Shown one piece after another: positions 1 to 8,801 of a stretch of DNA of 64,000 bases. This DNA comes from an uncultured Massilia sp. (GTDB lineage Bacteria; Pseudomonadota; Gammaproteobacteria; Burkholderiales; Burkholderiaceae_D). The notes under the pieces were generated by a model. That model was not told the origin of the DNA, ran no database searches, and saw only the letters and a list, made by a program, of their open reading frames with translations. The translations under genes were made by a program, and so were the position numbers. The number at the start of each line of letters is the position of its first letter. Position 1 is the stretch's first letter. The DNA lies in contig NZ_CAJYEB010000002.1 in NCBI RefSeq assembly GCF_913773735.1, forward strand, positions 62,001 through 126,000, read 5' to 3'.

Positions 1-1061
1 CCTTGCAGCTGATGCAATTGCGCGCGTTGAACGGCCAGTTCAAGGATGTCGAGCGCTACATCCTGACCGCGCAAAGCGGCGTCAAGCGCGCTGCCGCCCT
101 GACCCACCGGCTGCTGGCCTTTTCCCGCCGCCAGACGCTGGACCCGCGGCCGGCCGACGTCAACCGGCTCGTCGCCGACATGCTGGAACTGGTCCAGCGC
201 ACGGTCGGCCCCGGCATTGCCGTGAACGTGATCAGTGCGCCGGACTTGTGGCACACGCTCGTCGATCCATCCCAGCTCGAAAACGCGCTCCTGAATCTCT
301 GCATCAACGCGCGCGATGCCATGCCCGACGGCGGCCACATCACGATCGAGACCGGCAACCGCTGGCTGGACGAGCACACTGCGCACCTGCACGATATTCC
401 CTCGGGCCCCTATCTTTCTCTCAGCGTCAGCGACTCGGGCGTGGGCATGGCGCCGGACATCCTCGACAAGGCGTTCGAACCGTTTTTCACCACGAAACCC
501 GTCGGCGAGGGTACGGGACTCGGCTTGTCCATGGTGTACGGATTCGCCAGGCAGTCCGGCGGCCAGGCCCGCATCGACTCCGCACCCGGCGTGGGCACGA
601 CCGTGTGCCTGTATCTCCCGCGGCATGTCGGCGACGTGCAGGCCGAGCAGGAAAGCGCCGTCACGGCCTTGCCCGCCGCCGTGGAGAAGCCGCGCAGTGT
701 GCTGATCGTCGACGACGAGCCGATGATCCGCATGCTCGTCATGGAAACGATCGGCGACCTGGGATATACCGCGCTGGAAGCGGGCGACAGCGCGACGGGA
801 TTGAAGATCCTGCAATCGGACGTGCCGATCGACCTGCTGGTGTCGGACGTGGGCCTGCCGGGAGGCCTCAATGGCCGGCAGATGGCCGACGCCGGCCGCC
901 AGGTGCGCCCCGAACTGAAGGTACTGTTCATCACCGGCTACGCCGAGAATGCGGCCGTCGGCAACGGGCACCTGATGCCCGGCATGCAGGTGATGACCAA
1001 GCCATTCGACATGCAGGCCCTGGCTTCACGCATCCGCGCCCTGGTCGAGCCGCAGGACTGA
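1..1061 (+). CDS. Hybrid sensor histidine kinase / response regulator, 3' part only
   Basis: The reading frame is open to the left edge, so the sensor region and the phospho-accepting His lie outside the window. What remains is the end of the dimerisation helix (THRLLAFSRRQ), a HATPase_c domain over about residues 55-210 of the visible part (N box NLCINARDAM, G boxes DSGVGMA and GTGLGLSMVYG), and a C-terminal receiver domain from about residue 232 with phospho-acceptor Asp282 (VSDVGLPG) and the DDE acidic pocket. The family autophosphorylates and passes the phosphate to its own receiver; the signal is not visible. The last 36 bases overlap the 3' end of the convergent glycosylase gene. The island kinase at 45.8 kb has the same kinase-receiver arrangement. 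Confidence 0.93.
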   Translation, partial: LQLMQLRALNGQFKDVERYILTAQSGVKRAAALTHRLLAFSRRQTLDPRPADVNRLVADMLELVQRTVGPGIAVNVISAPDLWHTLVDPSQLENALLNLCINARDAMPDGGHITIETGNRWLDEHTAHLHDIPSGPYLSLSVSDSGVGMAPDILDKAFEPFFTTKPVGEGTGLGLSMVYGFARQSGGQARIDSAPGVGTTVCLYLPRHVGDVQAEQESAVTALPAAVEKPRSVLIVDDEPMIRMLVMETIGDLGYTALEAGDSATGLKILQSDVPIDLLVSDVGLPGGLNGRQMADAGRQVRPELKVLFITGYAENAAVGNGHLMPGMQVMTKPFDMQALASRIRALVEPQD

Positions 1062-1586
1062 GCGTGGCCGCGAGGCAGGCTCCTGGCCGTTCTCCATCAG
1101 CTGCCGCCAGTACTGGAGCTTTCCGTCGAAGGACATGGCGGCATTGGCCGGCGACGACGACGGCAGCACCACCGTGCGATAACCGTGCGCTGCGAACTGC
1201 GGCGCGAATTTTCCCGACGTCCGGCCATTGAATCCCACCGTCTCCAGCGCCGGACACAGCAGGCGCAAGCGTGCGAAGTCGTTGGCGGCCGGCTTGCGGA
1301 TGGCGGCATCGAGGCTGCCTGCGCGCTCGCAGGCGGCCAGCACGTCCCACAGGCCGAAACGGTGCGCCAGCAGGCGCGGCAGGCGTTCTGCGTACGGCAG
1401 GGAATACAGGTCTTCGCCGACCAGCGCGCCGACCAGTTTCCAGAACTGGTTGCGCGGATGGGCGTAGTACTGTCCCGCCGCCAGCGACGCGGCGCCCGGG
1501 AAGCTGCCCAGGATGAGGATGCGGGTGGCGGGATCGATGACGGGCGCGAGCCCGGTGAGGAGCGAATCGGACATGATCGAGATCAT
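1026..1586 (-). CDS. DNA-deoxyinosine / mismatch uracil-DNA glycosylase (Mug-like)
   Basis: A 186-aa protein of the uracil-DNA glycosylase superfamily. The N-terminal motif GSFPGAASLAAGQYYAHPRN is the family's nucleotide-binding and active-site loop (in relatives LILGSxPG...QYYAHPxNxFW), followed by FWKLVGAL, GLWDVL and the C-terminal VVLPSSSPANA, which matches the leucine-loop region of DNA-deoxyinosine glycosylases. The expected role is base excision repair of deaminated adenine (hypoxanthine) or mismatched uracil in the cytoplasm. Met5 is an alternative start. It is convergent with the kinase gene and overlaps it by 36 bases. The family is clear; hypoxanthine versus uracil specificity is not decided by the sequence alone. 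Confidence 0.88.
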   Translation of the reverse strand: MISIMSDSLLTGLAPVIDPATRILILGSFPGAASLAAGQYYAHPRNQFWKLVGALVGEDLYSLPYAERLPRLLAHRFGLWDVLAACERAGSLDAAIRKPAANDFARLRLLCPALETVGFNGRTSGKFAPQFAAHGYRTVVLPSSSPANAAMSFDGKLQYWRQLMENGQEPASRPRSVLRLDQGADA

Positions 1587-1641
1587 AGTCCGGATACGCC
1601 GGACGCGGCAGACGGCATACCGTCCACCGCGTCGTGCCGCC

Positions 1642-2265
1642 TCAGCCCTTGCGGCGACGCAGCAGCCCCAGGCCGGCCAGGCCCAGACCGAACAGGGCCA
1701 GCGTGCCCGGTTCCGGGACGGCGGTGCCGGTGTTCGCGTTCGAACCCGAGCCGGAACCCGTGCCCGTGCCCGGCGTCGTCGGCGCGGTGACCGGCTTCAG
1801 GGTGCCCTGCACGCTGTAGCTCACGTAGTCGCCGCTCGACGCCTGCACGTTGGGCGTGTTGGCCCACGACACCGTCATGAACTTGTCCGCCGCGATCGTC
1901 GCCCACTGGTCGGCGCTCAGGGATACCGTACCCACCATGGTGTAGCTGAGGCCGCTCCAGCTGACGCCCTGGTTGCTGGTCAGGCTCCAGTGCGCGTACT
2001 GGGTGCCGTCGATGAACAGGTTCAGGTATTCGTTGCTGCTGAAGATATTGTCGTAGTCGCCCTTTGCCCAGATCGTCAGCGTCACGTCGCTGTACTGGGC
2101 ACTGCCCAGGCCCCAGGTCTTGCTGTAGCCTTGGCCGTCCGAGACGACGCTGGTGGCGTCGGAGCCGATGTCGCTCTTGCCCGTAGCAACCGGGATATAG
2201 TGGGCTTGGGCGCTGCCGGCGGCGAGGATGGCAGCGGTGGCGGCGGTCAGGAGAAGAGTGCGCAT
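1642..2265 (-). CDS. PEP-CTERM sorting domain protein
   Basis: A 207-aa secreted protein. It has an N-terminal signal peptide (MRTLLLTAATAAILAAGSAQA, cleavage about residue 21), a soluble middle of unknown fold rich in Ser, Gly, Asp and aromatics, a Gly/Ser/Thr linker, and the C-terminal sorting signal VPEPGTLALFGLGLAGLGLL followed by RRRKG. PEP-CTERM proteins are processed by exosortase (EpsH/XrtA type) and go to the cell surface or the extracellular polysaccharide. No exosortase gene is in this window. The gene stands alone with an AT-rich upstream region. The function of the middle domain is not recognised. Confidence 0.9.
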   Translation of the reverse strand: MRTLLLTAATAAILAAGSAQAHYIPVATGKSDIGSDATSVVSDGQGYSKTWGLGSAQYSDVTLTIWAKGDYDNIFSSNEYLNLFIDGTQYAHWSLTSNQGVSWSGLSYTMVGTVSLSADQWATIAADKFMTVSWANTPNVQASSGDYVSYSVQGTLKPVTAPTTPGTGTGSGSGSNANTGTAVPEPGTLALFGLGLAGLGLLRRRKG

Positions 2266-2553
2266 TTCATTTCCAATTATTAATGATTATTACCTCAATG
2301 CACTTTTTAAAGCAATTCCAGTGCCAGGCATAACATCTCCTTGATAATCATCAACTTATCCATCTCACGGCTGGTACGTCGCCATACCATGTAAAATTTT
2401 CCGACATTAAATTGTCGAAATGCATAAGTTGCACCATGCAAAGACCGCCGCGTGCTCGCCCAATACGAAAAATCGCTGTCGATTCCGGGGATTCCTGGCT
2501 TCCAGCGAACGATTCCTGTCAATTTTTCCGACAGCACCGTGGCCGGGACCGTC
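2266..2553. other. Intergenic region, AT-richer
   Basis: About 290 bases between the PEP-CTERM gene (start at 2265, reading left) and the terminator of the RND operon. It should hold the promoter of the PEP-CTERM gene; the stretch near 2275-2300 is AT-rich. No gene is supported: the reading frames here have no homology-like composition. Confidence 0.5.
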
Positions 2554-2589
2554 AAAAAAAAGCGGCGGTACGCTTGCACGTACCGCCGC
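2554..2589 (-). terminator. Rho-independent terminator of the RND efflux operon
   Basis: An 11-bp perfect inverted repeat GCGGCGGTACG / CGTACCGCCGC with a 4-base loop is followed, on the minus strand, by a run of eight T. It lies about 70 bases past the stop codon of the outer-membrane factor gene, the last gene of the minus-strand efflux operon. Confidence 0.9.
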
Positions 2590-2661
2590 AAAGGGCATTA
2601 CCGGTCCAGCATCGGCTAGCCAGGGACTTCGTCCAAGTCCACGCTCGAATCGATCACGCCA

Positions 2662-4182
2662 TCAGTTGCGCGCCTGCGCCGTATCGTCGGCGCGGCTTGC
2701 GGTGCCACCGGCATCCCAGCCGCCGCCCAGCGCGCGGATCAGCGCCACCGTGGTGATGGCGCGGTCGCCGCGCAGTTGCACGGCGTTGCGTTCCACCACC
2801 GCCAGGTTGCGCTGGGCGTCCAGCAGTTCGAGGTAGCTGCCGCGGCCGGCGTCGTACAGCTTCTGCGCCAGGTCCGCCGAGCGGCGCGCCGACACCACGG
2901 CCGCCTCGATCTCGGCGCTCTGCCCGGCCAGGATGCGCAGGCCGGCCAGGTTGTCCTCGACCTCGGCGAATGCCGTCAGGACGCTCTGGCGGTAGGAACC
3001 CACCGCCTCTTCCAGCGCCGCTTCGCTGCGCACGACGTTGTTGCGGTTGCGGCCGCCGTCGATCAGGGGCATCGACAGCGCCGCGCCCAGCAGCCAGGAA
3101 CGGCTGCTCCACTTGAACACCTCGGCCATGCTGGTGCCGACGCCGCCGCCCGCGGCGCTGATGTTCAGCGCCGGGAACATGGCGGAGCGGGCGACGCCGA
3201 TGCGGGCATTGGCCGCTTCCATCGTGCGCTGGGCGCTGGCGATGTCGGGACGGCGTTCCAGCAGCGCCGACGGCAGGCCGGCCGGGATCACCGGCAGCGC
3301 CGCCGCGTCGACCAGCGGGGCGGCCGGCGCGCTGAAGCTGGACGCCGGCTTGCCCAGCAGGACCGCCAGCGCGTGTTCCGCGGTGGCGCGCTGGCGCTGC
3401 AGGCCGATGGCCTCGGCGCGCGCCGTCGACAGTTCCGTCTTCGCCCGCGACAGGTCGAACTCGCCGATGTCGCCCAGCTCGAAGCGGCGGCCGGTGACGC
3501 GCACGCTTTCCTCGCGCAGTTTCACCGTCTGGTTCACCGTGTCCAGCTCGGCGTCCAGGGCACGCAGGCGGAAGTAGGTCTGGGCTACGTCGGCCTGCAG
3601 CGACAGCAGCACCGAGCGGTAGGTCGCTTCCACCGCGCCGGCGTCGCCGCGCGCCGCCGCCACGTTGGACGAGACGCGGCCGAACAGGTCGACCTCGTAG
3701 CTGGCCGAGAGCTGCGCCTGGTAGGTGTTGGTCGCGGCCACCGGCGACCCCGCCGGCAGCTGCGCTTCCAGCGGCGACAGGCGGGCGCGCTGGGCGCCGA
3801 TGCCGACGCCGACCTGCGGGATGCGGTCGCTTTCCGCGATGCCGGCGATCGCCCGCGCCTGCTTCACGCGGGCCGCGGCCACCGTCAGGCTCTGGTTGTT
3901 GGCGGTCGCCTCGGCAATCAAGGCATCGAGCGAACCGTCGTGGAAGGCGCGCCACCATTCGCCGCGCGGCTGGCTTTCGGCCGGCTGGCCGACCTTCCAG
4001 GTGGTGCCGTCGGCGGCGCTACGCACCGCATTGGCGCCCGGCGCGGCCTGGGTTTCCTTGAACGCCGCCGGGGTGGCGACGCTCGGCTGCTCGAACCTGG
4101 GCGCCGCGCAGGCGGTCAGCAGCAGCGCCGCCAACAGCGGAGCCAACTTCGGGGCCACGCCCCGTGCAATCATCGATGTCAT
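2662..4182 (-). CDS. RND efflux outer-membrane factor, NodT/OprM-type lipoprotein
   Basis: A 506-aa outer-membrane channel of a tripartite drug efflux pump. I chose the ATG at 4182 (MTSMIARG...) because it gives a lipoprotein signal peptide with lipobox LTACAAP (Cys about residue 25) and a start one base after the stop of the permease gene, with GGAAAC upstream; the longer frame reading back to 4260 lacks a sensible leader. Two outer_membrane-efflux (TolC-like) repeats follow, with motifs such as ASYEVDLFGRV and LFKWSSRSW. It should trimerise and dock on the adaptor and permease encoded immediately upstream. The gene ends at a strong terminator. Confidence 0.95.
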   Translation of the reverse strand: MTSMIARGVAPKLAPLLAALLLTACAAPRFEQPSVATPAAFKETQAAPGANAVRSAADGTTWKVGQPAESQPRGEWWRAFHDGSLDALIAEATANNQSLTVAAARVKQARAIAGIAESDRIPQVGVGIGAQRARLSPLEAQLPAGSPVAATNTYQAQLSASYEVDLFGRVSSNVAAARGDAGAVEATYRSVLLSLQADVAQTYFRLRALDAELDTVNQTVKLREESVRVTGRRFELGDIGEFDLSRAKTELSTARAEAIGLQRQRATAEHALAVLLGKPASSFSAPAAPLVDAAALPVIPAGLPSALLERRPDIASAQRTMEAANARIGVARSAMFPALNISAAGGGVGTSMAEVFKWSSRSWLLGAALSMPLIDGGRNRNNVVRSEAALEEAVGSYRQSVLTAFAEVEDNLAGLRILAGQSAEIEAAVVSARRSADLAQKLYDAGRGSYLELLDAQRNLAVVERNAVQLRGDRAITTVALIRALGGGWDAGGTASRADDTAQARN

Positions 4183-4183
4183 T

Positions 4184-7100
4184 TCAGTTTCCTTCCAGTG
4201 CCGGCACGTCGTCGCCCGGAACCACGCCCGAAGCCGGGGTAGTGCCGTGGGCAGGTGCATGCTTCGGCTTGTCGAATCGCTTGGCCAGCGTGCGCAGCAG
4301 GACGTAGAACACCGGCGTCAGGAACAGGCCGAAGAACGTCACGCCCAGCATGCCGGCGAACACGGCGACGCCCATCGCGTGGCGCATCTCGGCGCCGGCG
4401 CCGTGCGAGAACACCAGGGGCACGACGCCCATGATGAACGCGATCGACGTCATCAGGATCGGACGCAGGCGCAGGCGGCAGGCTTCCAGCGCGGCCTGCA
4501 CGATGCTGCGGCCGTGGTGTTCCAGCTCGACCGCGAATTCCACGATCAGGATGGCGTTCTTCGAGGCCAGGCCGACCAGCACGAACAGCGCGATCTGGGT
4601 GAACACGTTGTTGTCGCCGCCGGTGAGCTTCACGCCGATCAGCGCGCACAGGATCGACATCGGCACGATCAGGATCACGGCCAGCGGCAGGGTCCAGCTC
4701 TCGTACTGCGCGGCCAGCACCAGGAACACCAGCAGCACGCACAGCGGGAACACGTAGATCATGGTGTTGCCGGCCAGGATGTCCTGGTAGGTCAGGTCGG
4801 TCCACTCGTAGGCGATGCCCTTCGGCAGCACTTCACGCGCGATCTCTTCCATCGCGGCCTGGGCCTGGCCCGACGAGACGCCCGGGGCCGGGCCGCCGTT
4901 CATCTCGGCGGCGACGTAGTTGTTGTAGCGCTGGACGCGGTCCGGGCCATAGGTGTCCTTGATCTTCATGATCGACGACAGCGGGATCATCTCGCCCTTG
5001 TCGTTGCGGACCTTCAGCTGGGCGATCTGCTCGCGCTGCGAACGGAACGGCGCATCGGCCTGCACGCGCACCTGGTAGGTACGGCCGAACTGGTTGAAGT
5101 CGTTCACGTACAGCGAACCGAGGTTGATCTGCAGCGTCTGGTTGATCTCGGCCAGCGGCACGCCCAGCTGCTTGGCCTTGACGCGGTCGACGTCGGCGAA
5201 CAGCTGCGGCACGTTGATCTGGTAGCCCGAGAACACGCCCTGCAGGCGCTTGTCGGCGGCGGCCTTGGCCATGAACGCCTGGACGGCCTTGTTCAACTCG
5301 TCGTAGCCCAGGTTGCCGCGGTCCTCGATCATCATCTTGAAGCCGCCGGTGGTGCCCAGGCCGTTGACCGGCGGGGGCGGCAGCACCATCACGAAGGCGT
5401 CCTCGATGGCGCCCATGCGCTTGTTGATCTCGGCCGCGATGGCGTCGGCGCTCTGCTCCTTGCCCTTGCGCTCGTCGAACGGCTTCAGGGTGGTGAACAC
5501 GATGCCGGCGTTCGGCGCGTTGGTGAAGCCGTTGATCGACAGGCCCGGGAAGGCGACCGACGATTCCACGCCCGGGATCTGCTTGGCGACGTCCGACATC
5601 TTGCGGATCACTTCGTCCGTGCGGTCCAGCGAGGCGGCGTCCGGCAGTTGCGCGAAGCCGATCAGGTAGGCCTTGTCCTGCGCCGGCACGAAGCCCGGCG
5701 GCACGGCCTTGAACATGAACACGCCGGCGATGCCCAGGATCGCGTACACGCCCAGCGACAGGCTCTTGCGCTTCAGGACGCCCTGCACGCCACCCTCGTA
5801 CTTGTGGGCCGAACGGTTGAAGAAGTTGTTGAAGCCCTTGAAGAAGCGGCCGAACACGACGTCCATGCCGCGCGTCAGCCAGTCCTTCTTGGCGCCGTGC
5901 GGCTGCAGCAGCACGGCCGACAGGGCCGGGGCCAGCGTCAGCGAGCTGAATGCCGAGATCACGGTCGAGATGGCGATGGTCAGCGCGAACTGGCGGTAGA
6001 ACTGGCCGGTCAGGCCGGACACGAAGGCGATCGGCACGAACACGGCGCACAGCACCAGGGCGATCGCGATGATCGGGCCCGACACTTCCTTCATGGCCTG
6101 CACGGTCGCGTCGTGCGGGTTCAGGCCGTTCTCGATGTTGCGCTCGACGTTCTCGACGACCACGATGGCGTCGTCGACCACGATGCCGATCGCCAGCACG
6201 AGGCCGAACAGCGACAGCGTGTTGATCGAGAAGCCGAAGGCCAGCATCACCGCGAAGGTGCCGACCACCGACACCGGCACGGCCAGCAGCGGGATCACGG
6301 AAGCGCGCCAGGTCTGCAGGAACACGATCACGACGATGGCCACCAGCACGATCGCCTCGATCAGGGTGTGGATGACGGAGTCGATCGACTCGCGCACGAA
6401 CTGGGTCGGGTCGTAGACGATGCTGTAGGTCATGCCTTGGGGGAAGTCCTTCGACAGTTCTTCCATCTTGGCGCGCACGTCGGTCGACAGTTGCAGCGCG
6501 TTGGCGGTCGGCGACTGGAACAGCGGCAGCGCGACGGCCGACTTGTTGTCCAGCAGCGAGCGCAGGGCGTACGAGTTCGAGCCCATCTCCAGGCGCGCCA
6601 CGTCCTTGAGCAGCGTGGTGGCGCCGTCGGCGTTGGTCTTGACGACGATGTCGCCGAATTCCTCGACGCTGGCCAGGCGGCCCTGGGTGTTGACGGTCAG
6701 CTGGAAGTCGGCGCCCTTGGACGGGCCCTGGCCGACGACGCCGGCCGCGACCTGCACGTTCTGTTCGCGGATGGCGTTGACGACGTCGCTGGCGGTCAGG
6801 TTGCGCGCGGCGACCTTCTGCGGATCGAGCCAGACGCGCATCGAATAGTCGCCCGAGCCGAACACCTGGACGTCGCCCATGCCGTTGATGCGGGCCAGCT
6901 GGTCCTTGACGTTCAGCGTCGCGTAGTTGCGCAGGTACAGGTCGTCATAGCGGCCGTCCGGCGAATTCAGGTGGACCACCATCGTGATGTTGGGCGAGCT
7001 CTTGACCGTGGTGACGCCGATCTGGCGCACCTCTTCCGGCAGGCGCGGCAGCGCGCGCTGGACCCGGTTCTGCACCGCGGTCTCGGCCTGCTCGACGTTG

Positions 7101-7399
7101 GTGCCGATCTTGAAGGTCACGGTCAGCTGCAGCGCGCCGTCCGAGGTGTTCTGCGAGGTCATGTAGAGCATGTCCTCGACGCCGATGATTTCCTGTTCGA
7201 TCGGCGTGGCGACGGTTTCCGCGATCACCTTCGGGTTCGCGCCCGGATACTGGGCGCGCACCACGACGGACGGCGGCACGACCTCGGGGTATTCCGAGAT
7301 CGGCAGCTGGAAGATCGAGATCAGGCCGGCCACGAACACGATGACCGACAGCACGGCCGCGAAGATCGGCTTGTCGACGAAAAAGCGTGAAATATTCAT
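4184..7399 (-). CDS. RND multidrug efflux permease (AcrB/MexF-type, HAE1 family)
   Basis: A 1071-aa inner-membrane proton/drug antiporter, full length for the HAE1 family. It begins MNISRFFVDKPIFA, has the twelve-helix RND layout with two large periplasmic loops, and carries the proton relay pair DD in LAIGIVVDDAIVVVENVERN (TM4) and the TM10 Lys in GLASKNAILIVEFA. The porter-loop sequences (RYDDLYLRNYATLNVKDQL, GSGDYSMRVWLDPQ) resemble MexF/BpeF pumps more than AcrB, so hydrophobic antibiotics such as chloramphenicol or quinolones are plausible substrates, by inference only. It is the middle gene of adaptor-permease-channel, 41 bases after the adaptor and one base before the channel. Confidence 0.97.
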   Translation of the reverse strand: MNISRFFVDKPIFAAVLSVIVFVAGLISIFQLPISEYPEVVPPSVVVRAQYPGANPKVIAETVATPIEQEIIGVEDMLYMTSQNTSDGALQLTVTFKIGTNVEQAETAVQNRVQRALPRLPEEVRQIGVTTVKSSPNITMVVHLNSPDGRYDDLYLRNYATLNVKDQLARINGMGDVQVFGSGDYSMRVWLDPQKVAARNLTASDVVNAIREQNVQVAAGVVGQGPSKGADFQLTVNTQGRLASVEEFGDIVVKTNADGATTLLKDVARLEMGSNSYALRSLLDNKSAVALPLFQSPTANALQLSTDVRAKMEELSKDFPQGMTYSIVYDPTQFVRESIDSVIHTLIEAIVLVAIVVIVFLQTWRASVIPLLAVPVSVVGTFAVMLAFGFSINTLSLFGLVLAIGIVVDDAIVVVENVERNIENGLNPHDATVQAMKEVSGPIIAIALVLCAVFVPIAFVSGLTGQFYRQFALTIAISTVISAFSSLTLAPALSAVLLQPHGAKKDWLTRGMDVVFGRFFKGFNNFFNRSAHKYEGGVQGVLKRKSLSLGVYAILGIAGVFMFKAVPPGFVPAQDKAYLIGFAQLPDAASLDRTDEVIRKMSDVAKQIPGVESSVAFPGLSINGFTNAPNAGIVFTTLKPFDERKGKEQSADAIAAEINKRMGAIEDAFVMVLPPPPVNGLGTTGGFKMMIEDRGNLGYDELNKAVQAFMAKAAADKRLQGVFSGYQINVPQLFADVDRVKAKQLGVPLAEINQTLQINLGSLYVNDFNQFGRTYQVRVQADAPFRSQREQIAQLKVRNDKGEMIPLSSIMKIKDTYGPDRVQRYNNYVAAEMNGGPAPGVSSGQAQAAMEEIAREVLPKGIAYEWTDLTYQDILAGNTMIYVFPLCVLLVFLVLAAQYESWTLPLAVILIVPMSILCALIGVKLTGGDNNVFTQIALFVLVGLASKNAILIVEFAVELEHHGRSIVQAALEACRLRLRPILMTSIAFIMGVVPLVFSHGAGAEMRHAMGVAVFAGMLGVTFFGLFLTPVFYVLLRTLAKRFDKPKHAPAHGTTPASGVVPGDDVPALEGN

Positions 7400-7440
7400 T
7401 TGTTATTGTTCCTTGCTTGGTTCCCTGCGGAGGGTCCGGC

Positions 7441-8649
7441 TTACTTGGACTCGGCCATGGCCAGCTTGGCGCCGTCCTTGGCCACCGGGCTGGTACCGGC
7501 GCTGGCCACCATCGGCACCGTGTTGGCCGTGATCGGGGCGCCCGGGCGCACGCGCTGCAGGCCGTTGACGACGATCTTCTCGCCCGGCTTCAGGCCGGTG
7601 CGCACGACGCGCAGACCGTCGACGACGGGGCCGAGGGTGACGGCGCGGTATTCGGCCTTGCCTTCCTTGTCGACCACGAACACGAACTTGCGGCTCTGGT
7701 CGGTGCCGACGGCGCGGTCGGTGATCAGGATGGCGTTCTTCTCGGCGCCGCCGCCGATCTGCACGCGGGCGAACAGGCCGGGGGCCATGCTGCGGTCCTT
7801 GTTGTCGAAGGTGGCGCGCATGCGCACGCTACCGGTACGGGTGTCGAGCTGGTTGTCGACGAATTCCAGCTTGCCCTCGTGCGGGAAGCCTTCCTCGTTG
7901 ACCAGGCCCACCTTCACCGCGACCGCCTGGCCGCCGTGCGCCTGGCCGCTCACGCGCAGGTAAGTTTCCTCGTCGCCGTCGAAGCTGGCGTAGATGCGGT
8001 CCAGCGACACCACCGAGGTCAGCACGGCCGACGCGTCGACCAGGTTGCCCAGCGTGATCTCGGCCTTCGACACGCGGCCGTCGATCGGCGAGGTCACGCG
8101 GGTATAGGTCAGGTTCAGGCGGGCGCTGTCGGCCTGGGCTTCGGCGGCGCGCGCGGTGGCGTCCAGTTCCTTCAGGCCGGCGGCGCGCTCGTCGTACTCG
8201 CGCTGCGCGATCGCCTTGTCGCCCAGCAGGCGCTCGGCGCGGGCCAGTTCGATCTTGGCCAGGTCGGCCTTGGCGCGCGCCGATTTCGCGGCCGCCTCGG
8301 CGCGGTCGTACTCGGCCTGGTAGGGACGCTGGTCGATCACGAACAGCACGTCGCCCTTCTTGACTTCGGCGCCCGGCTTGAAGTTGACGGCGGTGATGAA
8401 GCCGGACACGCGCGGGCGGATCTCGACGCGGTCGACGGCTTCCAGGCGGCCCGAGAATTCCTGGGTCTCGGCGACCGGCTTTTCCACCACGGCGGCGGCC
8501 GACACCGGCGGCCCGGCCGGTGCCGCCGCCGCGTCGGCGGCCTTGCCGGTGGCGTCCGAGCAGCCCGCGATCAGGGCGGCCACGCCGGCCGCGCCCAGGG
8601 CCAGTACCAACGGCCGCGCCGCGGTGTGGAGTTGTTGAATCGCTTTCAT
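7441..8649 (-). CDS. RND efflux membrane-fusion (adaptor) protein, AcrA/MexE-type
   Basis: A 402-aa periplasmic adaptor with a lipoprotein leader (lipobox IAGCSDA). It has a barrel-sandwich/lipoyl region (RPRVSGFI...GAEVKKGDVLFVIDQRPY), a long alpha-hairpin rich in Ala, Glu and Lys (about residues 105-175), the second lipoyl half (RVTSPIDGRVSKAEITLGN), a beta-barrel and a membrane-proximal domain. It links the permease to the outer-membrane channel. It follows the hydrolase gene by about 150 bases; that gap has an AT-rich segment (TTGATAATTTATTAATTAAAAG) that could carry its own promoter, so the pump may be transcribed separately from the hydrolase. Confidence 0.96.
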   Translation of the reverse strand: MKAIQQLHTAARPLVLALGAAGVAALIAGCSDATGKAADAAAAPAGPPVSAAAVVEKPVAETQEFSGRLEAVDRVEIRPRVSGFITAVNFKPGAEVKKGDVLFVIDQRPYQAEYDRAEAAAKSARAKADLAKIELARAERLLGDKAIAQREYDERAAGLKELDATARAAEAQADSARLNLTYTRVTSPIDGRVSKAEITLGNLVDASAVLTSVVSLDRIYASFDGDEETYLRVSGQAHGGQAVAVKVGLVNEEGFPHEGKLEFVDNQLDTRTGSVRMRATFDNKDRSMAPGLFARVQIGGGAEKNAILITDRAVGTDQSRKFVFVVDKEGKAEYRAVTLGPVVDGLRVVRTGLKPGEKIVVNGLQRVRPGAPITANTVPMVASAGTSPVAKDGAKLAMAESK

Positions 8650-8801
8650 GTTGTATGCCCTCCGGTTTCGAGAATGTTGATAATTTATTAATTAAAAGAC
8701 GAGCACGGTCCTTCCCAGGCTTTTTTTGGAAAAGACAGGTCTCCCGTGCCTCTGCGGGCACGTGACTTGGGGGTTGCGGATTTAGTGCACGGCGTGCGGG
8801 A

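Noticed and set aside
2307..2591. 94-aa minus-strand frame upstream of the PEP-CTERM gene
   Set aside because: It begins inside the terminator of the RND operon and has no protein-like composition or ribosome site.
3725..7390. Very long plus-strand open frame opposite the RND permease
   Set aside because: An antisense shadow of a high-GC gene: His/Val/Gly/Asp/Arg-rich, no domains, while the minus strand encodes a full RND permease with all motifs. The same holds for the long frames opposite hut, rho and the MHYT kinase.
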